From Candidatus Altarchaeales archaeon (GTDB taxonomy: Archaea > Altiarchaeota > Altiarchaeia > IMC4 > SCGC-AAA252-I15): DNA of 13,309 nt. Made by a program: the position numbers and the translations under genes. Shown in pieces: positions 1-6,409 of this stretch. The stretch is taken from the NCBI GenBank assembly GCA_016867655.1, contig VGJA01000010.1:1-13309 (forward strand), read 5' to 3'. Under the pieces are notes generated by a model. The model saw nothing but the letters and a program-made list of their open reading frames with translations, ran no database searches and was not told the DNA's origin. Numbering within the stretch: position 1 is the first letter of the stretch; each line of letters starts with the position of its first letter.

Positions 1-1201
1 GATAGGCATGATAGTGCTCTGGCAGCTTGGTGTATTCACGCCGCCGATTCCAAAAAGAGGCTCGCTAGGCTTCTCGCAGATAACTCCGTCGGACTGGGTG
101 GTCTCAACTGGAGACGTCGCCTACGTCAGGATGGCAAACGACGGCGGAGTGCCGGTGAAAATACCTGCAGGAGGGATGAACTTGGATGTCTATCAGGTGT
201 CATGTGATGTCGGTAAGACGCCGAATGTTGATGTTACATTGAATCCGGGCGCAAGCAAGATTTTTGTTTTCCACTGTTCTGGGGCAACGAAGATATCTGA
301 AAACTTCAAGGTAGGCGACTACTATGAAGGAGACATTACAATAGAATACGTAAACCAGGTTTCCGGGGCTGAGCACAAAAGCGTTGGAAAAATATTCGGC
401 CCAATAGAGGGGAGGGCCCAGTTTGGAGGAGAAACACCGCCAACAACACTGCCCGGAAACTGCGGTGACGACTGCACCCAGCCGGGAATCGTGAACGCAA
501 CTGAGTGCACCAGAGACAACGACTTAAACTGCACCTACTGCGACTTATACAAATATGAATGTGTGCCAGAGGGAAGCTGTGGAAAACCCTGCACGCAAGA
601 AACCGCTGCAATAGACTGCGAGATAACGTGCAGTTGGTGTAACCCAAGCAACAAGAGATGTGAGCAAGGCGACTGTGGAAAACCGTGCACAGTAGACGAG
701 GAATGTACATATGGATGCGAAGACTGCATCAACGGCATATGCTCCAATCCAGAAGAAAGGTGTCCAGACTGCAGTCCGACATTTGGAGGGACAATAGACC
801 CGCTGGAATGCTTTAATGATGAATGCCAGTTCTGCCTCAACTGGGAGTTCACCTGCGTAAATCAAGGAGGCTGCGAACAAGATTGCTTGAAAGACAGCGA
901 CTGCGACGAACAACCATGCTGCTACTGCAATCCAGCAAGCGACAAATGTGAGCAGGGAGACTGTCTGAAACCATGCACAGTAGATATGGAATGCACAATG
1001 GGATGCAATGAATGCATTGGAGGCAAGTGCAAGGGAGGGTGCATGGCAGCAACGTCAACAATCACTGCAACGTCAACAAGCAGCAGCACAAGCTCAACCT
1101 CGAGCTCAAGCACCACTACTGGAGTGGATAGCGGATACATAATCGTGGGTCAAGTCTATCCAAAAAACGGAAGCATAGGATATGCCACAGTCACACCCTG
1201 A
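1..1201 (+). CDS. Secreted Cys-rich surface protein, 5'-partial
   Basis: The frame is open to the first base, so the gene probably begins upstream. The first visible residues (IGMIVLWQLGVF) look like the end of a hydrophobic type III (prepilin-like) signal segment, as in archaeal secreted proteins that start with a KGQ..MEYL-type helix; the ATG at base 8 is probably internal. Counting from that ATG, residues 20-135 form a beta-rich domain. Residues 152-345 hold 38 of the 40 cysteines, arranged as CxxC/CxxxC clusters with an internal duplication (about 178-248 and 276-344; both copies contain CEQGDC then KPCTVD). Residues 349-371 are a Ser/Thr stalk, followed by a short hydrophobic-polar tail. 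The stop lies 3 nt before the next gene, so the two are probably co-transcribed. The cysteines suggest a disulfide-stabilised extracellular rod or a metal-binding module; this is inference. The exact function is not recognised. Confidence 0.8.
   Translation, partial: IGMIVLWQLGVFTPPIPKRGSLGFSQITPSDWVVSTGDVAYVRMANDGGVPVKIPAGGMNLDVYQVSCDVGKTPNVDVTLNPGASKIFVFHCSGATKISENFKVGDYYEGDITIEYVNQVSGAEHKSVGKIFGPIEGRAQFGGETPPTTLPGNCGDDCTQPGIVNATECTRDNDLNCTYCDLYKYECVPEGSCGKPCTQETAAIDCEITCSWCNPSNKRCEQGDCGKPCTVDEECTYGCEDCINGICSNPEERCPDCSPTFGGTIDPLECFNDECQFCLNWEFTCVNQGGCEQDCLKDSDCDEQPCCYCNPASDKCEQGDCLKPCTVDMECTMGCNECIGGKCKGGCMAATSTITATSTSSSTSSTSSSSTTTGVDSGYIIVGQVYPKNGSIGYATVTP
637..1027 (+). repeat. Duplicated Cys-rich module (coding)
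   Basis: Two copies of a coding module sit within the first gene, roughly bases 637-735 and 928-1027. They share a run that encodes CNP-S-(K/D)-(R/K)CEQGDC, then KPCTVD-(E/M)-ECT, then GC-CI-G. Similarity is visible at the nucleotide level (both copies carry tgcacagtaga), which indicates segmental duplication rather than convergence. Extending to the left, the YECV/FTCV and GSCGKPC/GGCEQDC segments also align, giving a module of about 70 residues. Confidence 0.75.
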
Positions 1202-1204
1202 AGA

Positions 1205-3028
1205 ATGGAAAAAAGGGGATATGTCTTAACATGGGATGCCGTCATCGCACTGGCCTTTGTCTTCATGATAGTCCTCGGCGCCATAGGACTCCAGTATTCC
1301 AGGTCATACAACACCGGAAAAACTATATTCGAGCAGATACATTTGATTGCTGAAAACTCCATCGAAACGCTGAACAAACAAGGAGTATTAGACCAGATTG
1401 GGCGTGAGTGGGCCAATGGAAACTATTCAAACACAACAGAACTCAACTCTGGAATCTTCCATGGCGCAACCGAGACCGCAAAAAACATTTTGGACCAGAT
1501 GATTCCAGAAAATATGGGCTACAGAATCCTGGCTGACAACGACACGATATACGACAGCAAATACGACCCAAGAAAAAAAAGGCCTGCTGAAGAAAAAGCT
1601 TCAGACAAAACAAGGGCCTTGAGATTGGTTTCAGGATACGCCCAAGACAAGCCTGGAAGAGGATGGGTTGCAAGAGCCTGGCTCATGGAAAACAACACCG
1701 GAACAATAAACACTCTAACAGAAACTCCGATGGGGGCAAACCCCGGAACCGAGTTCAACCTATCTTTTGCAGCAGAAAACGAGAAAACCCTCTATTTGAG
1801 GATACCGAAAGGAGTGGGGATTAAGCATGCCAGCCTGAAGATAAGCTGGAGCAGCATGTCCACGACAACCACCACCACAACGACCAACTTTGAAAGCAGC
1901 AGCTCGTCAAGCAGCTCATCAAGCAGCCTGGCAAGCACCAGCCCGGTATCGACGACAACGACCATACCCCAATGTCAGCCGTGCCCACAGAACGCATGCC
2001 CAACGCCAGCATACGAATACTCAACAAAAAGGACAAACTTCCACTACTTCACAACAACAGAAGACAACTGCAATGTGACCATAGTGATGACCCCAACATC
2101 TGACAGCGACTATGACCTCTATATGAGACTCATTGCAGGCCCACAGGGATGCAATACAGACAACAACACCTTTGACAGCCTGCACTGCAACTCAAACAAC
2201 CTCTATGACAGGCCAGGTTTTGTGGAATGGTGCCGATACAGAAACGTAAGCCAAGGCACATACTACCTTAGAGTAGACTGCTACTACGACTCCCTTGGAA
2301 ACGCACACTGCCCAAACACATACGACCTTACAGTAGAATACTCTGGGGAATGCGCCGGGGCAACAACAACAACAACCACAACGACGACAACCACCACCAG
2401 CACAACAACCACAACAACAACGACCACCACAACAACAACCACAACAACCACAACGACGACAACCACCAACACAACAACCACAACAACAACGACCACCACA
2501 ACAACAACCCAGCCCGGACCATCATGCAAAGACGGAGGACTAACACTCAGCTGGACAACACAAGACTACGACGAAGACCCGCCCAACGCCAGGCCAAAGC
2601 TAAACAACCAAAACAACGTAGAACACCCCATTGGAGAACAATACGACACCAGAACAGACTTAACCAGAGATGAGATACACACTGGAGGATACCCAGGAGA
2701 ACTCAGAACATTCGACATCATATTCTACGTGCCGATAGACTTAGGAAACGAAGCATCCATATACATAAAAGCAGGAACCACAGACGGCGAGGAAGGAGAA
2801 ACCAACTTCACAACCGGAGGACAACACATTGGAAGATGCACTATAAGCGGCCAGCCAACAAACGGAGCCTTCGGAAGATGGGGCGAATGCACAGCAACCT
2901 TGGACACAACCAAGCTCACAAAAGGGGCAAACAACACAATGACAGTAACAAACAACGTGGAATGGGATATCTTCGGCCTGGAGTTCATAGACTACGACTA
3001 CATGGAATTAAACTGCGTTCCAGTTTAG
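1205..3028 (+). CDS. Membrane-anchored stalked surface protein with PPC-like domain
   Basis: A 607-residue protein starting 3 nt after the previous stop. The N-terminus is MEKRG followed by a hydrophobic helix (about residues 6-30), the pattern of archaeal type III signal peptides cut after KRG; it may instead remain as an anchor. An ectodomain follows to about residue 216. Next come a Thr run and an 11-Ser run (219-253), then a domain at about 257-383 with Cys and aromatic residues that resembles the bacterial pre-peptidase C-terminal (PPC) beta-sandwich (motifs SDSDYDLYM and GTYYLRVDCY). A 49-residue stalk follows (387-435: 47 Thr, one Ser, one Asn), then a C-terminal beta-rich domain (441-607). 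Many NxS/T sequons and the Thr stalk suggest glycosylation at the cell surface. It is probably a surface appendage or adhesin-like protein working with its neighbour. The domain naming is by eye; the ligand is unknown. Confidence 0.8.
   Translation: MEKRGYVLTWDAVIALAFVFMIVLGAIGLQYSRSYNTGKTIFEQIHLIAENSIETLNKQGVLDQIGREWANGNYSNTTELNSGIFHGATETAKNILDQMIPENMGYRILADNDTIYDSKYDPRKKRPAEEKASDKTRALRLVSGYAQDKPGRGWVARAWLMENNTGTINTLTETPMGANPGTEFNLSFAAENEKTLYLRIPKGVGIKHASLKISWSSMSTTTTTTTTNFESSSSSSSSSSSLASTSPVSTTTTIPQCQPCPQNACPTPAYEYSTKRTNFHYFTTTEDNCNVTIVMTPTSDSDYDLYMRLIAGPQGCNTDNNTFDSLHCNSNNLYDRPGFVEWCRYRNVSQGTYYLRVDCYYDSLGNAHCPNTYDLTVEYSGECAGATTTTTTTTTTTTSTTTTTTTTTTTTTTTTTTTTTTNTTTTTTTTTTTTTQPGPSCKDGGLTLSWTTQDYDEDPPNARPKLNNQNNVEHPIGEQYDTRTDLTRDEIHTGGYPGELRTFDIIFYVPIDLGNEASIYIKAGTTDGEEGETNFTTGGQHIGRCTISGQPTNGAFGRWGECTATLDTTKLTKGANNTMTVTNNVEWDIFGLEFIDYDYMELNCVPV
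2363..2509 (+). repeat. ACN codon tract encoding poly-Thr stalk, with 72-bp tandem duplication
   Basis: Forty-nine consecutive codons are ACN except one AGC (2399-2401) and one AAC (2468-2470). The synonymous codon order repeats: bases 2372-2440 (23 codons) recur at 2444-2509 (22 codons) with the same sequence of ACA/ACC/ACG choices. The only differences are one missing ACC codon and AGC in place of AAC. Conserved synonymous order indicates a recent tandem duplication of a ~72-bp unit, not only selection for threonine. Confidence 0.9.
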
Positions 3029-3076
3029 TTCGGTTTTCCGAGGTTTCCACGGTTTTCAGTTTTCACAGGTTTTCTA
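3029..3076 (+). repeat. GGTTTTC-type degenerate repeats after a stop codon
   Basis: Directly after the TAG of the surface-protein gene come five tandem degenerate units of the form (c)GGTTTTC, GGTTTCC, GGTTTTC, AGTTTTC, GGTTTTC. The T-runs could terminate transcription, since archaeal RNA polymerase stops at T-rich stretches in the non-template strand. A very similar array follows the DUF373 gene at 7861-7997. Confidence 0.55.
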
Positions 3077-3090
3077 TTAATCACACAAAA

Positions 3091-3145
3091 AGGTTCTAGT
3101 ATATAAATCACTTCAAAGAACCCTCATTTTTAAACGAGAACGTTC
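3091..3145 (+). promoter_or_regulatory. tfe promoter with dyad elements
   Basis: Two TATA candidates are visible. TATATAAAT (3100-3108) would place a start near 3128-3132. TTTTTAAAC (about 3127-3135) lies about 26 nt upstream of the ATG at 3157 and predicts a leaderless mRNA, which fits the absence of a Shine-Dalgarno site. The first TATA is framed by GGTTCT (3092-3097) and AGAACC (3117-3122), an inverted pair. A GAACGTTC palindrome (3138-3145) follows the second. These are possible operator sites; no regulator can be named. Confidence 0.5.
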
Positions 3146-3156
3146 CTTATATTACC

Positions 3157-3732
3157 ATGTGCGGCAGAAAGAAGGTTTCTAAAAGCAAAACATCTTCTAG
3201 GAGAACTTCAAAAAAAAGCAGCGTGCTGCGGGACATCCTGGTTGAAAGCATGAGCGAAGACCACGTGGCCATAGTCGAAAAACTTTCAGAGCCAAAATAC
3301 GACGAAGACGTTGCAGCCGAACTAAAGCTCAAGTCAACCATAGTAAGAACACTTCTCAACGACCTGCACATGAACAGCCTAGTAGGCTATGAGAGAAGCA
3401 AAAACAAGAAAACCGGATGGTACACCTACCTTTGGAACAGAAGAGACGGCAAAATCAAGGAATACATCCAAGGCTACCTGAAAGGCAGATTAGAGGAGTT
3501 GAACAAACAACTGGACTCCGAAAGACAGGGCATGAACTTCAACTGCTCCTGCAGCAGAGTCCCCTTCGAAACGGCAGTGGAACAGAACTTCAAATGCTCC
3601 GAATGCAACGAAAAGATGAAGGAGTACGACAACTCAGACATAATCGACAAGATTGTGAACGAAATTTCCAACGTAAACAGCCTGCTGGCGCAAACTGAAA
3701 ATGACACCTTCTTTGAAAGAGGCAAGAAATAA
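3157..3732 (+). CDS. tfe: Transcription factor E subunit alpha (TFE/TFIIE-alpha)
   Basis: General initiation factor that stabilises the open complex of archaeal RNA polymerase with TBP and TFB. The 191-residue protein has a basic Ser/Lys extension (1-28), a winged helix (about 32-95) ending in the TFE-typical TGWYTYLW, a helical linker (about 98-125), and a C-terminal zinc ribbon (C130, C132, C147, C150) followed by a helical tail. The spacing C-x6-F..A..NFKCxxC matches TFE ribbons, but the first metal pair is CxC (NCSCS) where the family normally has CxxC. Leaderless initiation at the ATG is supported by the T-rich TATA element 26 nt upstream. The end overlaps the HD gene by 32 nt, so the two are probably translated from one mRNA. 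Confidence 0.9.
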   Translation: MCGRKKVSKSKTSSRRTSKKSSVLRDILVESMSEDHVAIVEKLSEPKYDEDVAAELKLKSTIVRTLLNDLHMNSLVGYERSKNKKTGWYTYLWNRRDGKIKEYIQGYLKGRLEELNKQLDSERQGMNFNCSCSRVPFETAVEQNFKCSECNEKMKEYDNSDIIDKIVNEISNVNSLLAQTENDTFFERGKK

Positions 3733-4243
3733 AAAATTAGACAGAAGGAAAGCGCTTTTTCTACTGAAAAAATGTGGATGCAATAGAGAGGTCATAAAAC
3801 ACTGCACCGCCGTCTCCAAGGAATCGCTCAAGCTTGCACGCAGGCTAAAGAAAAAAGGTTTCAAAGTTGATTTAAATTTCATAGAGACTGCAAGCTTGTT
3901 GCACGACATAGGCCGAAGCAGAACCCATGGAATAAGACACGGACTGGAAGGAAGCAGAATCCTGAAAAAATATCCGAAATACGCAAGCGTCTGCAAAAAA
4001 CACATAGGCGCAGGCATAGACAAAAAAGAAGCCGAGAGACTCGGCCTCCCGGCAGGAAACTACATTCCAAAAACAATTGAAGAAAAAATCATCACACACA
4101 TTGACAACACCATAGAAGGAAGCAAAAAAATACCAATAGAAAAAACAATAAAAGCCTACAACAAAAAGCTGGGAAAAAAACATCCGGCAACGAAAAGAAT
4201 AATAAGACTGAGTGAGTACATGAAAAAATTGCTAGAATCCTAA
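3701..4243 (+). CDS. HD-domain protein, TIGR00295-type
   Basis: A 180-residue HD-superfamily metal-dependent phosphohydrolase. The likely metal ligands are all present: H34 (in IKHCTAVS), H68-D69 (LLHDIGRSRTHG), H80, H101 (KKHIGAGI) and D135 (THIDNT). The layout and the phrases HDIGRSRTHG and RHIGAGI-like match a family conserved across archaea and usually annotated only as an HD-domain protein. The substrate is unknown; nucleotides or cyclic nucleotides are common for HD enzymes. The ATG at 3701 lies inside tfe (32-nt overlap) and is the only ATG that keeps the whole N-terminal helix; a TTG at 3713 is possible. Its stop overlaps the stop of the opposing gene by 4 nt. Confidence 0.85.
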   Translation: MTPSLKEARNKKLDRRKALFLLKKCGCNREVIKHCTAVSKESLKLARRLKKKGFKVDLNFIETASLLHDIGRSRTHGIRHGLEGSRILKKYPKYASVCKKHIGAGIDKKEAERLGLPAGNYIPKTIEEKIITHIDNTIEGSKKIPIEKTIKAYNKKLGKKHPATKRIIRLSEYMKKLLES

Positions 4244-4752
4244 ACACGCCTAAGCGCTCTATTTACAGGAGCTTTGTCCAAACGCTTCTCAATTTCGGCA
4301 TCAACTAAACACTCAAGCACGTCATCGGGAGTATTAGCATCGCTTACAGCACGCATGCGATTGGCAGAATAAACCATCTGCCTGACAACGGTCTCCTGCA
4401 GACCACGATTCAAGTGAGGAAGCAGGAGCTCCCCCTCAATGTAAGGCCTATAAGCCTTGTTGCCTTCAGACAGGATACGTACAACATCCAAAACCTTATC
4501 CCTACTTGATTCTTTCCCATGCTTTGCATTCAACTGCTCTGCAATAAGCTTCCGATTCTCAGGACTGTCCCTCTTCCAGAACATCCACTCATAAATCCAA
4601 AAAATATCCCTTGCGGAAACATCATCCCTTTCATACAGCCTAGAAGTAGTCCCAAGAATTCTGACAGCATCGTGGCTGCTGAAGTCACTGCCAAGAAGAT
4701 TTTCAAACCTCCTTATCATAGCAACAGGCACGCCATCAATAACATCAACCAT
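4240..4752 (-). CDS. Hypothetical helical protein, downstream of taw1
   Basis: A 170-residue protein with no family I recognise. It is highly charged and predicted to be mostly helical. It carries an aromatic cluster FWIYEWMFW (51-59), a single Cys (C148) and an Arg-rich end (NRALRRV); there is no signal peptide or membrane segment. It starts 10 nt after the taw1 stop on the same strand, so co-transcription is likely, and its position suggests a link to tRNA or RNA handling (inference only). No Shine-Dalgarno site is visible before the ATG at 4752; M12 (ATG at 4719) is an alternative start. The uninterrupted frame and its fit between two gene ends support a real gene. Confidence 0.65.
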   Translation of the reverse strand: MVDVIDGVPVAMIRRFENLLGSDFSSHDAVRILGTTSRLYERDDVSARDIFWIYEWMFWKRDSPENRKLIAEQLNAKHGKESSRDKVLDVVRILSEGNKAYRPYIEGELLLPHLNRGLQETVVRQMVYSANRMRAVSDANTPDDVLECLVDAEIEKRLDKAPVNRALRRV

Positions 4753-4762
4753 AGAGAATATA

Positions 4763-5677
4763 TCAGATTTTTGAGATTAAAACAACCCTGCTGTCAACCT
4801 TCTCGTCCTTAATTTTGTAGTCAAGCAAGTCAGCAAGTTTTTCAGAGAATTGTCTTACTTCAGCGTGAGAAGGCATGTTGTCTATTGAAAGACGCCTCCG
4901 GCTGCCGCCGACGAACATGAAGGCCTTGACTTCAACAAAATCCGGCTCAGCCTTTTCTATCAACCTGGCGTAGCCTGCAGGGTTTTCCATGTTCCAGCCT
5001 TTCACAAGAGTAAGCCTTACAACAGTCCTGGTGTTAAGGTCTTTCATCAAATCCAATGTCTCGTTTATCCTCAGCCAGCCATCCTTGATCAACGGATTGT
5101 CAGTTCTCAGGTAAGTCTTTTCGTCCGGAGCATCCAGCGAGACATAAAACTGGGATGGCATTTCAGTCAACGCTTTAATCCTCTCGGGAAAAGTCCCGTT
5201 TGAAACCAAAAAGGTGGTGAACTTTCTTCTATGAAATTCCCCCAAAAGTTCGTTCATCTTTGGGTAAACCATCGGCTCTCCGACAAGGCTTATGGCAGCC
5301 TGGTTTGGAGTCTGCGCTTCCCTAAACTTTTTTTTGTTCAACCGCTCTGGAATGCCGCCAAAGCCTGCAAGCAAAACAAGCTGCTGTTTGATGCACTCGT
5401 CCACCACAAAACCAGGTTCGTCAAATTCCTTCAATTCCGTTCCAAGGGTGTATTCAGTCATCCTCCAGCAGAAAATGCACTTGTGAGTACACCAAGCAAC
5501 AGAAGGAGTCATCTGAAGGCAGCGGTGTGACTGAATTCCATAAAACTGTTGTTTATAACAGAAACCTTCGTCCATGATGCTCTTTTTAGCCCAGTGGCAC
5601 AGCTTCACCGCACTGTGGCTTCCAGCCAGCTTGTAGTGCTGTTTTTCAAGCAGGGTTTTAAGGTTTTTAAACTCCAT
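4763..5677 (-). CDS. taw1: S-adenosylmethionine-dependent 4-demethylwyosine synthase (Taw1/TYW1)
   Basis: Radical SAM enzyme that condenses pyruvate carbons onto 1-methylguanosine-37 of tRNA-Phe to form the tricyclic 4-demethylwyosine. The 304-residue protein has the radical SAM cluster C63-x3-C67-x2-C70 (WCTHKCIFCWR). It also has three further cysteines, C27, C40 and C53, at the spacing of the second 4Fe-4S site described for the Pyrococcus enzyme. SLVGEPMVYPK, LVSNGTFPE and YVSLDAPD are the usual barrel motifs. As in archaea generally, there is no flavodoxin domain. Transcribed leftward from a promoter region shared with the PRC-barrel gene; an unknown gene follows 10 nt downstream. Trm5, which supplies the m1G substrate, and the later wyosine genes are not in this window. 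Confidence 0.93.
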   Translation of the reverse strand: MEFKNLKTLLEKQHYKLAGSHSAVKLCHWAKKSIMDEGFCYKQQFYGIQSHRCLQMTPSVAWCTHKCIFCWRMTEYTLGTELKEFDEPGFVVDECIKQQLVLLAGFGGIPERLNKKKFREAQTPNQAAISLVGEPMVYPKMNELLGEFHRRKFTTFLVSNGTFPERIKALTEMPSQFYVSLDAPDEKTYLRTDNPLIKDGWLRINETLDLMKDLNTRTVVRLTLVKGWNMENPAGYARLIEKAEPDFVEVKAFMFVGGSRRRLSIDNMPSHAEVRQFSEKLADLLDYKIKDEKVDSRVVLISKI

Positions 5678-5720
5678 TTTCAGTGGAAATCAAACAGTAG
5701 AGGCGTTTTTCAGCCCTGGA

Positions 5721-5793
5721 ATATCTTTTTAAACCTAGATTCATATATCATAGAGAATATCTATATTAAACCACACAACAGCAGGTGAAATAC
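5721..5793. promoter_or_regulatory. Divergent promoter between taw1 and PRC-barrel gene
   Basis: CTTTTTAAAC (5725-5734) reads as a TATA-like element on both strands: TTTTTAAA rightward and TTTAAAAAG leftward. A second rightward A/T box, ATATATC, lies at about 5744-5750. Rightward, an AGGTGA Shine-Dalgarno site (5783-5788) sits 5 nt before the ATG at 5794. Leftward, taw1 would have a leader of about 25 nt with no evident Shine-Dalgarno site. Confidence 0.5.
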
Positions 5794-6036
5794 ATGGTAA
5801 CTTACATAATCGCAAGACAGCTGGGCGGAAAACCGGTCATCACCGTCGGCGGTGAGGAACTCGGCAGACTAGACGACGTGATAATAGACGAACAAAGCGG
5901 AAGATTCATCTCGATTGTTGTTGAACCACTGGCCAACGTGGCGCACGGCGCCAACTACCCTAAAGACAAGGACGGCAATTTGTTGATACCATACGACTCG
6001 GTCAACGCAGTGGGCAAGGTTATTGTGGTGAAATAA
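5794..6036 (+). CDS. Small PRC-barrel domain protein
   Basis: An 80-residue stand-alone PRC-barrel. It has the beta pattern GGEELGRLDDVIIDEQSGR, then ISIVVEPL, and ends in LLIPYDSVNAVGKVIVV, the usual strand that closes the barrel. In archaea such small PRC-barrel proteins include cell-division partners (CdpB types in haloarchaea) and RNA-associated proteins; which role applies here cannot be told. An in-frame GTG at 5785 would add three residues (MKY). I prefer the ATG at 5794 because AGGTGA (5783-5788) then lies exactly 5 nt upstream, the same spacing as before the gene after valS. Single gene, with its own promoter and a T-rich end. Confidence 0.85.
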   Translation: MVTYIIARQLGGKPVITVGGEELGRLDDVIIDEQSGRFISIVVEPLANVAHGANYPKDKDGNLLIPYDSVNAVGKVIVVK

Positions 6037-6040
6037 CCTA

Positions 6041-6064
6041 TTGCACATTTTCTATTTTTGCACA
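6041..6064 (+). terminator. T-rich terminator candidate
   Basis: Just after the PRC-barrel stop, the non-template strand carries ATTTTCTATTTTTG between two copies of TTGCACA. Archaeal intrinsic termination uses such T-runs. No strong hairpin is seen. Confidence 0.4.
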
Positions 6065-6203
6065 AGGCTTAGTGAGTTATTTTTCCCATATCCCCCACTG
6101 TTTTATCCAAGTTAGCTCTGAATGTCCTGCCAATTATGTCATGCAGTCTTGCAATAATCCAACAAAAAGGATTAATGATGTTATGTAAGTCATGTCTCCG
6201 TAA

Positions 6204-6295
6204 GAGCCTATCCCACTAGACGAGTTGTTTTTCTCCAGGGTGTGGTGTTTGTGCTGGATTTGGCAGTGGAAATTTTAGCCTACTGGGATAGGCTC
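6204..6295. mobile_element. MITE-like 92-bp element with 16-bp inverted ends and TAA duplication
   Basis: The left end GAGCCTATCCCACTAG (6204-6219) and the reverse complement of the right end (6280-6295) agree at 15 of 16 positions. Both sides are flanked by TAA (6201-6203 and 6296-6298), as expected for a 3-bp target duplication. The 60-bp interior has no coding capacity. Ends starting GAG with short TNA-type duplications are known in the IS5 superfamily of insertion sequences (recalled, not checked), so this may be a non-autonomous derivative. The alternative is a long-loop hairpin with a regulatory role. Confidence 0.65.
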
Positions 6296-6409
6296 TAAGC
6301 TTCATCTAATTCAACACCAAAACTCCTGCATGAGCTATGCCACGCAAGCCTGAAACTTTTGCCTGTGCTTTACAATACAACTCCAATGGGAGTTTGGTTG
6401 TCCTAGCTT

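Noticed and set aside
336..1140. Several minus-strand frames opposite the Cys-rich gene
   Set aside because: Cys codons read antisense give open Thr/Ala-type frames; none has a recognisable domain or promoter.
2284..2673. Reading frames of poly-Val (minus) and Asn/His repeats (plus) across the Thr tract
   Set aside because: They are frame shadows of the ACN codon repeat inside the 607-residue gene; no start signals and no family similarity.
4750..5760. Shared 12-mer CATAGAGAATAT at 4750-4761 and 5749-5760
   Set aside because: A/T-rich and only two copies, one overlapping a start codon; could be chance, and flanks do not extend the match.
6379..6394. Hairpin AACTCC-AATG-GGAGTT
   Set aside because: A 6-bp stem alone in A/T-moderate sequence is expected by chance; no T-run or conserved context.
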